NCBI RefSeq assembly: GCF_035083965.1
Contig: NC_089736.1
Coordinates: forward strand, 6,699,501-6,763,500
From: Branchiostoma lanceolatum
Lineage: Eukaryota; Chordata; Leptocardii; Amphioxiformes; Branchiostomatidae
Direction: 5' to 3'
DNA length: 64,000 nt
Below, one piece after another: positions 24,233 through 34,850 of this stretch (positions within the stretch are counted from its first letter, which is position 1; every line of letters starts with the position of its first letter). The position numbers and the translations under genes are program-made. Below the pieces are notes generated by a model. It ran no database searches. It was given only the letters and a program-made list of their open reading frames with translations, and was not told the DNA's origin.

Positions 24233-24461
24233 CCGGCTTGGGGGTGTTCTACCGGGCCCAGTCTGCTAAGCATTGTCCTGTTTCTGTCAGCCTAGCCTGT
24301 CTTTTTATGTTGGCCTTTCGAGTTAGCACCGCCTTCGGGTAAGAGTGCCAATAGATATCAAGCCCGTAAATCATCAACGTGTGCGCCAATCTGTCTGGGC
24401 GGGCGGGCATCACTCTCAGCACCGTAAACATCCCGGGGAGCTCCCGATTGTATGGTTACCA
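24233..24461 (+). repeat. Dispersed repeat, copy 2 of 2
   Basis: Longer partner of 23527-23724 in the same orientation. The two copies are about 700 bp apart, so either tandem duplication or two insertions is possible. Confidence 0.75.
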
Positions 24462-25096
24462 CAGAACATGGCCATTTTGGTAAAAGGTTTCGTATTGGAG
24501 ACTATGACGCTGCAAGTATTGACAATCTAAGCTGTCTCAAGTGTTTCTTATAGACTTTTGAAGGAGCAGAACTTATAAGGTCTTCCAGGTGAACCCTGCG
24601 GAAACGAAGATTGGCAGTCGTTAAGTGTCTCCTGTTTTGACTTCCGTCCCTCATAAGATCTTATCTTAGTCTCGCAGAAAACCTCACCTTGTCCAACAAA
24701 CAATCATTTCCTTCCAATCTCTCGTTCAATCTGCTTGTAAAGGTTCGGATCCGTGAAATATTTGATAATATTTCAGCTTTTAGTTCGACCCTTTTTGACG
24801 TTTTGCGCAGTATAGACACTGACGAGCGCCATACTTTTGACACCTGTTATTTTAAGACGAGAAGGAAGACACTACGCGCACCTCCGACGTCTTGAGTTAC
24901 GCGATACGATCTCTCAAGGATTTAAAGGATCCTTTCTTGGAAAAAAGAAGACTTGAAGTCAGCCTTCTTGCTAAGATACGTCAGCAGCAAAGATATCATT
25001 TGGACGGTGTTTCTAACACGTCGCAGTTTGCTTTTTGACGGTGAACTGAAGACAGGGTTGTGCGATTGACTGTGCTAGGAGGCCAATATATCCACC

Positions 25097-28000
25097 ATGA
25101 AGAAACAACTTGAGACAATCGTAACATTTTGTCTCATCGCACAAGCAGTCATACTTGCCCTTGCTAAGGCTGCAGGTACGTGTCAACTTGTATGGTAATC
25201 TAAATTAAGTATTACTCTGTGAATAGTGTTTTTTGTTGTTGTTAGAAATAGAGACACTGTTTCACTATCCGCGTGAAACACCGTTACAAAAGTTTCTAGT
25301 GGTGCTCAATGAAAGAAACATCAAAATGTTTCCACGAGTTCAGGAAATCTATGCTATGAATCGCAAACATTTGATGTAAAGTAAACGTTAGATGTTAACA
25401 ACGTCTATGTTATTATTTTCATGATACAGATAAAAACTTGAATATGATTAACGGGGCAATACAATTTGCAAGCAAATCTAAGATTATACTTAAATGAGAA
25501 ACTAAACATTTCACTATATATCACTTACGATCTTGAAATGCAGTCTTGTATCAACATACAGTAAGTGCGACAGTATTTATCATATGTCTTACATAAGTTC
25601 TAGGTCATTTCAAAAAACCCTTTCACGTCCTCTCTTTCCCCACAGTTCCCGTGTCACTGGGGTGCTACCAGGATAACCCCTATCACAGCCCTATAATGTC
25701 TGGCTCGGCCACTTCCGCCACCAAAATGACAGTCCAACGCTGCCTTGCGTTCTGTAGGTCGGCTGGAAATAGATACGCAGGGGTGGTCAACAGGTACGGG
25801 TGCCGCTGTGGTAATAAATTTCAAGGCGACACCGTTGTTTCGCGCCTACTACCGGTTTCGGACTGTACTGCACCGTGCGGCGGAGACCGTTCCCAGTTTT
25901 GTGGAGGACCAAGCGGATCGCAGAAAATCGAGTTGTTTGAAGGTAAAACGGCTATTTCATCAACCTGCCACCTATGTCTCTCTTTTTTTTTTTGTTGTTG
26001 TTGTATATATACAATTTGTCTTCTTTTTACGTTCTTGAAAACGGAGGCCGGTATTGCAATCAGTAGATTAATCAGTAGCAATCAGTAGCAATCAATAGGT
26101 TCGTGTTTGTTTGTCTTGGTGTGAGTCCGAAGTTATGTGAATAATACAGAATGTTAACCTACCAGGATGTAAGGCGGGAATGGTATATTGCAAGTCTGGT
26201 TTAGCTCTTGCCCAATGTCGTAGACAAGCACGAAGTGATTACGATGGCTATGTCAGGTCTTTAGGAGTACCCATTTTGTTTATCTTGAAATGAGATTGTC
26301 AGCATTGTTTTCCCAGCTTCTATCGGTGCCTGTGGAGGTGATTTGAGCAATGACGGCGGAATCATCTACTCACCAAACTTCCCTGGTCCGTACCCTCCCA
26401 ACCAGAACTGCACATGGAACATACAAGTCCGTTCTGAAAATATTGTTAGGATCACTTTAAAACTTTCCGAACTGTCCCGAGACGACGACTTGACGATTAT
26501 AGAGCACGGATCGTCACAGAGAGTCATCGAACTTATGAACCGGACTCTAGACATGGAATATATCAGTAGTGGCAATATCATCAGTGTGCAGTTCCGGACA
26601 AAACCGCAAGGGGGGCAGCTGGCACGAAGATTCATTCTGATCTATGAAGGTGAGTTTCTCTGATGGTCAAATCTATGAGTAGTAGGTTGAAGAAATAGAC
26701 ACTCCTTAGTCTTTATTTACTTCTGGGCGTTGTTGGTGTTATAGTTTCTTTTTAAAGTTGCTAGAGAATTGATTTTGTTTTTATGTTTTGTCTTTTTTCG
26801 AAGCTGTTGGCCGTTGTGAAGGCATCCCCATTGGCGCAGGTGTCGAGTCCGTGTCTCCTACAGTCGCTCTCATTGGTCAACGAGTGACGGTCACGTGCAA
26901 GGACGGACGCGCAGTCGCAGTGGAGTGTCAGAAAGACAGACAATTCGACGTCGAAGGTCCATATTGCACCGGTGAGTCACGTGATCCACCACACGACCAA
27001 GGCTTTTGTTTATGGATACAATCACATGGCTATAATCACACCTTTATTTGCATTATATCCATTTCATATCCATTGTACTTGATAATGACTTATTCCGGAG
27101 AATAACTGCCCTTCAGCAAACCCCACTGATGAAGTTGATTCCCCAAATGATTGACAATATGCTTAAACCCAATAAGATACTTAGTAGTAGTACATCGTTT
27201 TGATTATACGGTGATGACTGTAACATAAACAAATAAAACTATCGTAGATTGGAAGTCGCTGGCTTCAATTACTGTAGGAGTATCGTCATTTCATAGATAG
27301 CATCAAACAACGCTTGCAGTTAGATGTCAGTAAAGGCTAGATGTGACAGGCCGTTCAGTGTAATATAACCAGCTGCTGTCGCGCCGCGTACCTGCGAAGC
27401 TGGTGTACGTGTATGTTGGCAGTTTTGCCGGCTTTACAGATACAGATCTACAAAAGAGATAATACTCATGAACTTGGAGATTAATATTAGGTAGAAGGTA
27501 TGGTGCTGGTAGGAATGACAAAGTAGATATTTGCCGAATTGATTATTGATTGCTTTCACTCACAACAACAACAACAACATCAACAACAACATTAATTGTT
27601 TTCCAGCAATGGGTTCTATTCCAGTGCAAGTGTCCACAATAGTAACCGGGACAGTGGTGGCAGTTCTTCTCATTTCATGCAGTGTGAACGCGTTTTTGGT
27701 CATCAAACGTAGGAGAGAGAGAAGGTAAGAGCAAGTACTCAACTTTATAATTACTTGGCTGGAAATTGTACAAAGTTTAGAGAGTCCACTTTATTGTCAT
27801 TTGTTGTAGCGCAGCGCACTCACTTTGACTGAATTATTTCATGAAACATTTAATTTTTTCTCTTTAACGACAAATATCACTGACTTTACGAAATAATAAA
27901 AAAATGAAACAAGCAACTGAATAAATTCTCTGAAGACTCAGACAATTTAAATATCATCCACAATCTTCACCTGTGACTGAGAATGAGTGAAATATATCAC

Positions 28001-28631
28001 TGATGAAAGGCAGTAGATGTTAATATCTGAAACGTCAGACCAAGGACTTGGTCAGACTCTTTAGAGTATCTATTCAATTGCATTATGAAATGTTCTACCT
28101 CCATCGAAACATTACTCACACTTTCTGTACTTTTGCAGGTTAGTGCAAGATTCAAATTCCGAAATCTCTGAACACGATTATGAAGAAATTCCTGATGTTT
28201 TTGAGATGAAGAACACCTCACGGGCACCCGTACTTTTGTCGCCACCTTCTTGCGAATTTCCCACCATAATTGAAACTGGATCCGACTATCAGGAACTGAT
28301 CCCTGCAACGACTGGAAACCGTGACTACACCAGCTTGGCCTTGAACTCAACTCTCGCGAGTTTAGACGAGACTTCAGCACTCGGTGAGAGTGACATGAAA
28401 CATTTCGCACCCATCGCCCCGAGTTCAGCGTCATCTTCAACCGAATTACTTGATACTGAACTTGATTATCAAGTGCTAATTCCGGAAACTATTGAAAACA
28501 GTGACTATACCAGTTTGGCTTGGGACTCAAGTCTCGCGAGAGTGAACGAGACCACAGCAGATGCCGAGAGTGGTGCAAAGTTTGAGAGAAGATTTGGTAG
28601 ATGTTACTATAACATGGCTCAAAACATTTAA
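25097..28631 (+). CDS. WSC-CUB-sushi transmembrane receptor with two ITAM-like tyrosine pairs
   Basis: Six exons, all phase-consistent: 25097-25175, 25646-25942, 26317-26649, 26804-26971, 27607-27724 and 28139-28631 (495 aa). Signal peptide about 1-25; WSC domain 27-125 (LGCYQDNPY, CLAFCRS, GCRCGNKF, CTAPCGGD, FCGGP); CUB domain 126-236 (CGGDLSNDGGIIYSPNFPGP, NCTW); a short four-cysteine sushi/CCP-like module 237-292; membrane segment about 299-325; basic stop RRRERR. The tail (332-495) contains YEEI at 346 and two copies of a 36-residue repeat, each with a pair of YxxL motifs nine residues apart: YQEL 382/YTSL 395 and YQVL 442/YTSL 455. WSC plus CUB recalls Kremen, but there is no kringle and the tail is quite different. 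AATAAA at 28742-28747. Probably a cell-surface signalling receptor. Confidence 0.85.
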
Positions 28632-30420
28632 CTTTTTTGGCCATGTGTTAATTTGTCCCTTTATCCATATATGCCAGTATCGTATACATTTGCTTTTGTT
28701 TGTCTGTTGTTGTTTTTCAAATATATGAGCCAAGGGTCTATAATAAACTTTGACTTGATAGTTGTGATAGCCATATGTTGGCCTGTGAGGTGTTGGTGTG
28801 TCCTCTCATTATGACAAGTGGTGAAATTTTTACGCCAGTCTTCTATGTTTATACCATAATTTTCGTTGTTCTATATCTGGCAGTTCAAAGCGCTTATCTA
28901 TTATCATTGTCAAGGGAAACAAGATACATGTAATGTAAAGAGTAAGTCTTTACACTTACAGTTAAGTTTTAAACCCCGCTTGAATTATATTAAGATAATG
29001 TGTTGATATCTTTGTCACAATAAAAATTGAAACATTATCTTTAAGCTGTTATCATTCTGGAATTATTATAGTCTGAAAATTTCTTTTTGTCATAGATATG
29101 AAAGATACATGAAGGATAACATCAATAAAATTCCTATCTGTTTTTTTAAGGCCTGCCTCTTTCTCAGCATGCGCAGTGTTCTGCGTTTCTTTATCTTCTT
29201 TTTTTGCAATGAAAGAGATTAAAACGTAAAACACTGACACTGTCACTTCATCTGCTTGGAGATTACAATTTCCGGGACCGGTCTCGATTGGTCTGTTTTC
29301 TTCTTCTCTTTTTAATTTCCATCTTACGTGTAGCAGAATAACGTTTCACAAACAAAACCAGACTAATCATAAGCTACAAAGATTACAGTTTTACACGTGG
29401 AACGAAACGATGGTGACCCGAATACCAAAAATAACATCCCAGCGTCGCGTCATTTTGGACTTTTGTCCAGTGGGGGATATCAGTAGCCTTCCAGGCAGCA
29501 GACAGAACGGACTATCGGTAAAACTGACTGAAACGAGATCGTGCTCCATTCAAGTATCGGACCAATTCTTCTGCGTTCTAAACAGCTTCATGGTAAATCA
29601 CATGATTGTTTAGCTATTCACACTCACTAGACTAAGTATTACTTTTGGAATAGTCATTGGCTTGTCCAAGACAATTGCTGTACTTGTGTCGCATATTACC
29701 GGTTTAATACCCCTGTCACATACATGTAGCAAGAAACCCGATTTTTAAAGATCCTCCGAAGTTCGAAGTTCGCAGCCCCATTTAGTACCATGATTGGGTA
29801 GATTTTCAAGCAAAAAATACGCTCGACTCTCGAGCTCGGGTGATTTTGAGAGTGGGCGGCCTTCTAGCGATTGCGTACTTGGTGACAACGAGTTCCACTC
29901 TACGATAGTTATACAAACACATTTAGGGAAAGTTAAATCCTGAGACTGGTCTAGTGTTGCAACGGTTTTGTCGAAGACGTGCCCACATATATAGCTGAAA
30001 GAATAGAATGCGTAATGAAAGTTTATGCCTTCATTCATTGTTTGTATCAAGCTCTCGAGCCATCGAGACAATACAAAGAGGACTACGTAGCATAACTAGT
30101 AGAATGTAATTGTAGATACATGTATGTCCATTTTGTTCTTCAGGTTATTGGCATAGCGGTGGTGTATGAGCAACAGAACAGTTACAGCTACAAAGATAGA
30201 ACAAACATCTTCTATTTCACGAGAAAACGACAAAGCGAACTTCAACAAGGACTTTCTCCTGTTTAGATCATCACCGATTTTCGCCGCATTTTATAGTTTC
30301 ATGTAGCGATTGTTTTCTATTATTTCTTGTCAGTTCCTAGCCGTTGTCCCATCCACATCCATTTCTGTACTATATCTTCATCTAAGTTATTGCTTGGCCA
30401 TGCACTTTTGTTTCTCTTTC

Positions 30421-31858
30421 ATGGCGTTCTTGACAAAGTCGAAGTTTCTCATCTTTATGATACTGGTAGCACTTAACGCATGCGCCAATAATACATTTCC
30501 AGAAAGATGCTTTGTTCGGATTGAAATCAACTGCCCCAAATCCAATATAACCAGTCTACCCACTAAACTACCAGGTATGGTGACCAAAATATTCCTCCAG
30601 GAAAACCGGATACAAACAGTCTATAACCTGTCTATCTTCAAAAACGTCAACACACTAAATCTCAGTCATAACTTCATCAACGATTTCCCTTGGGAATCGT
30701 TGACACATCTTACGCATCTTGTAACGCTTGATTTGTCACATAATCAGTTGTCATTTGTGAGGGTTGACTTGGCTACTCGCAGTTCGAAATTTCTTTATTT
30801 TTTTTAATTTCCACGTAGCCTACAACAAGTTGAGGACGTTTTCTGAGGCGAACTTGGGTATCACGCCCGACATCCGGCCGGTACCGGTGTTGTCGACCAA
30901 TGTTCTGGCACGACGGTTTATACACGGGAACCCCATCCATTGTGATTGCTGTATGTTGTGGTTAGCAGAGATGGCTCTAGCATTTAAAAAATGCACTTCT
31001 TACGAATGTGCATGTAGTTGTTCATCTTCTGTCAAGAATGGTCCGCTGTATCGCGATTTTCGTACACATGGAGTCCCAAACTGTAGCAGTCCTGAAATCA
31101 GGAGAGACACTCCAATACATTTAGCAAACCTCCGTGCTTGCTCTACCAAACAGGACACAAACACCAAAACAACAAAACAAGCAGAAACTGAACTTCCCGT
31201 TTACGAAACAAATGACGTAGCTACTACTTCGACACTTATGTCTACAAAACTTCCCAAAACACAGCCAAACAGTGTATCAATATCTTTATCACAAGACAAC
31301 TCTCATGCCCAGAACACAACATCTAAAACAACAGTTATCAGCCCTATACCAGTTATCATTGTACAGGGTATAATTTTCTCTACTTTCATTTTGGCATTTC
31401 CGATTGTCGTAGTCATAAAAAGGTTCCTTCATACAAGTGAGAGTAGTGATGAACAGAATGAGTCAAGCCAAAATGGAGAAAGTTCGGAAAATCCCCAGTA
31501 TACAAGTGTCTTTGTGAATCCGGTGTACAGTAAAAGTAAGGTTGTAACTTGTAGGTCCCCTGGTCAAGAACTTACCCCTCAAACATGTCCCCAGGACACC
31601 AGTGTCTTTGCGAATCCGGTTTATAGGAAAAGCGATGTTGTGATTTGTGGATCACCTCTCCAAGAACCCACACCACAAACTCCAGGTTCGAATGAGCAGT
31701 CAGAAAGTACATTTGACCCAAATGCAAGTCAAAAATGCAGCGGATCTGAAAGTGAGCAACCCAACCCGCAAAATTCAGGTGAGAATGTATTATACCACAA
31801 TCAGCATGGCTCTATTACCACGCCTACACAAAACAACATGTATGGAGTCGAAGATTAG
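30421..31858 (+). CDS. LRR transmembrane receptor with twin NPVY motifs; frame broken in a T8 tract
   Basis: Starts MAFLTKSKFLIFMILVALNA (signal peptide), then an N-terminal cap (ERCFVRIEINCP), three or four leucine-rich repeats (LDLSHNQL, NLSHNFI) and a C-terminal cap (NPIHCDCCMLWLAEM...C). The upper frame ends in TAA after 30805, and the rest continues one frame over. FFNFHVAYNKL across the junction fits the LRR consensus exactly, so the sequence is coding through the break and an indel in the T8 run at 30798-30805 (sequencing error or real mutation) is the simplest reading. After a Thr-rich stalk come a membrane segment (PVIIVQGIIFSTFILAF...) and a tail with a duplicated block, TSVF(V/A)NPVY(S/R)KS, plus YTSV, VLYHN and NMYG. 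Ends at TAG 31856. Resembles LRR-only membrane receptors; ligand unknown. Confidence 0.75.
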
Positions 31859-32748
31859 GCCCCTGGCACACGTTCAGGACCTCCCCACGACTTTGCTCCC
31901 GACCACTCCCCAACCAAGGTCGGCACTGGGTTGGGAGTAGTCTGGAATCCATCCTGTCCTGACTCCAATCCGCTCCTCTGATCGCTTCTAATTCACATGC
32001 ACAGTTTCCTGAGAAAACGTTGCATGACACATTCTGTTACTCCATAGTAGACATAGATAATATGACAAACACATCACTGACATCACGACAAATCCTATAC
32101 GAATACATACACTGCTTGAGTTTTCTTAGCATTTGGATGTAGTCGTAGTTTTCAAATGTTTTGTTGTTTCGGCAATATGATTTATTTCAAGTACATTTCC
32201 TAGCAGTCTTTTGATGTTGTTCTTTACTAAAAATAATGTCTAGGTGTGATTTTTGCTTATTAATATCTTTAGAATAATACTAACTCATGTATACTCTTTC
32301 TCATGGAGCTAGACGAATGATATGTTGTTTAAGGTAGTACAAGTATATAGATTTTTCAAAATACTACATGCCTGATTTATGTATTTTTCAACTGCTGTAG
32401 CAATGTGGCATGTGTATTTGTAACGCAAATAAGACTATACATACTATAATATTGAATATCTGGTTGTTTACATGTTATAGTTGTCCGTAATGCTTTTGAA
32501 GCGCACTCAAGAACATGTAATGATCTCTATAAATATTTATATGGTTTTATATCTTTTTATATGTTTCAACTATCTATTTATAGAAAGGGGATGTGTTTGT
32601 GTAAATGAAATGTGTTAATTTGCTATTCACCAAATAACAACAATGTAGGTCTGTTAACATAATGTTCCGTTGTTTTTACAAGCGCACTGTGTTCTAGACC
32701 TGTAGTACACAAGTAGATGGTGTAACACTAAACAGGTGCCACACATTG

Positions 32749-32926
32749 TGGCCCGATTTACACACGCGGTTTTGACTCGATTTGGCCTTGGAGTCGACTC
32801 ATTACTGTGCAAGAACACTGGGCCACTCAAGTAGCGTTTTCTAGTGGGAAAATGCCACTGGAGCAGCCCAAAGCTCCTCACACACAGCCCCGAGTCGACT
32901 CCGAAAACTTGAGTGTAAATCGGCCC
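32749..32926. mobile_element. Short MITE with GGCC-GATTTACAC-like termini
   Basis: Left GGCCCGATTTACAC and right GTGTAAATCGGCCC form terminal inverted repeats with some mismatch further in (GGAGTCGACTC pairs with GAGTCGACTCC). About 178 bp. The rest of 31859-33200 is AT-rich 3' flank with no recognised gene. Confidence 0.65.
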
Positions 32927-33204
32927 TTGTTCATTTCACACACAAAATTAGTTTTAGCAAAAGATAGACAATCGAACTACAAACGGAGACATAGCGTGGC
33001 GTATCAAGGACAGTACGTACAGCTGATTGTCGCGATGGCTTCCCATGCTGACTCGCTGATGAGAAAACGCCTCCGCTCTCTGTGCAATCAAATCTTGTCT
33101 TTATCAGTCTACACTTTGTTCGCATGTTCAACGTGTCTCTTGCCATGTCTGCTCATGTAACATACCAAAAATAGATCAGAAGAGAAAGTAAAAGTAAAGG
33201 TATT

Positions 33205-33485
33205 TTTTTTAGGCTGTATGAGCAGTGGGTTGTTATCTACTGTGTCTAGGACACGGTATTGGAAGGTGGAGCCCAGCCCTCTCCGCCTTTTACCTCCCCA
33301 ACCGAAGTCAGGTATCCATTTTCACACCTGGGTGGAGTGAAGAAAGTCGCGTTAAGTGCCTTTCCAGTGGCAACAACATCGGTGGCATTTCAAAGGATTC
33401 GAACCCAGGACCTCTGGATTCTGGCCCAAATAGCATAACCGTTTCGTCAATACGACGCCGCTTGGGCAAGAGAAAGTTTTCACTA
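33205..33485 (-). mobile_element. tRNA-derived SINE, copy 1
   Basis: On the minus strand it reads ...CAGAGGTCCTGGGTTCGAATCC (a strong B box) near its head at about 33420, followed by a body with CCTGACTTCGGTTGGGGAGG and ending toward 33205 in an AT-rich tail. A second copy lies at 37830-38092. Confidence 0.75.
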
Positions 33486-33971
33486 TAGACATTTATCATC
33501 CTTGTGAACATGGGGGGGGGGGTTGTTAAGGTAGACTTAAGATGAAATGACAAGTCACGTTAGGTCAGTGGACTAGCATTATGTATTGTACAGCTTGACG
33601 ACGTCGTTTTGTTTAAATCACTGTAAATAAGACGTAAATACCTACTGTTATTTTTACCAATGTGGTTGATTGAATTTCATGCATTTTTGTCACAATCACA
33701 TGTATAAGACATGAATAGTAACATGTGTAGTTTAAGTGTTTGATTAGTCTTTCTTGCTGTATTTGTATATGTATTTTTGAATTGTTTGCAGAGCACCCGA
33801 TACGCATTGAATGACCGTATAAGTGGAAACTATCATAGAAAGTAAGCATTTGAACGATCAATGAAATACATGTTTATCAATACATGTGTGAAAGCAAATA
33901 TCTTTGAATTCAATATGCTTTTTCTTCGTGCTGGTGTCGAATTTCATTCACTTGCAATCAAACCGAATTGT

Positions 33972-34676
33972 TCTTCGTGCTGAACACCATCCACACACTG
34001 ACAAACATGCCTGCCCTTGGTACTGAAACCATCCACACACTGGCAAATATACCAGTCCTTGGTACTGAACACCATCCACACACTGACAAACATGCCTGTC
34101 CGTGGTACTGAACACCATCCACACACTGGCAAACATGCCTGTCCTTGGTACTGAACACCATCCACACACTGACAAACATGCCTGCCCTTGGTACTGAACA
34201 CCATCCACACACTGACAAACATGCCTGTCCTTGGTGCTGAACACCATCCACACACTGGCAAATATACCAGACCTTGGTACTGAACACCATCCACACACTG
34301 ACAAACATGCCTGTCCTTGGTGCTGAACACCATCCACACACAGGCAAACATACCTGTCCTTGGTACTGAACACCATCCACACACTGACAAACATGCCTGT
34401 TCTTGGTGCTGAACACCATCCACACACTGGCAAATATACCTGTCCTTGATACTGAACACCATCCACACACAGGCAAACATATCTGTCCTTGGTACTGAAC
34501 ACCATCCACACACAGGCAAACATACCTGTTCTTGGTACTGAACACCATCCAGACACAGGCAAACATGCCTGTCCTTGGTACTGAACACCATCCACACACT
34601 CACAAACATGCCTGTCCTTGGTACTGAACACCATCCACACACTGGTAAACATACCTGTCCTTGGTACTGAACACCA
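33972..34676. repeat. 43-bp minisatellite, about 16 units
   Basis: Unit like GGTACTGAACACCATCCACA-CACTGACAAACATGCCTGTCCTT with few differences between copies; one unit is shortened near 34027. It starts about 175 bases beyond the stop codon of the kringle gene. Three minus-strand frames are open along the whole array because 43 is not a multiple of three and the unit lacks stops. Diverged relatives occur at 42545-42690 and 60630-61095. Confidence 0.95.
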
Positions 34677-34850
34677 AGACTTATAATAGTCATCCATCAC
34701 CAGGAACGTGTATGGAGTTCAACAGTACTGCTACAATTATTGGTCAGTTTACCGAAAATGAACTGAACTTTATACTTAATAGTACTTTCATTCAAATCGC
34801 TACACGTTACACCATTGATCTTATTTGGACGCCATTGATGTTTAGTTGTT

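Noticed and set aside
25097-28631. Naming the WSC-CUB gene Kremen
   Set aside because: There is no kringle before the WSC domain, an extra sushi-like module is present, and the tail with YxxL pairs is unlike Kremen.
30758-30819. A 62-base mini-intron in the LRR gene (GTGAGG...CACGTAG)
   Set aside because: Donor is phase 0 but the acceptor side needs one carried base, giving an immediate stop; removing it also destroys an LRR that fits consensus.
33944-34700. Three long minus-strand open frames of about 210-250 residues
   Set aside because: They arise from a stop-free 43-bp minisatellite read in all three frames; no signal peptide, domain or splice support.
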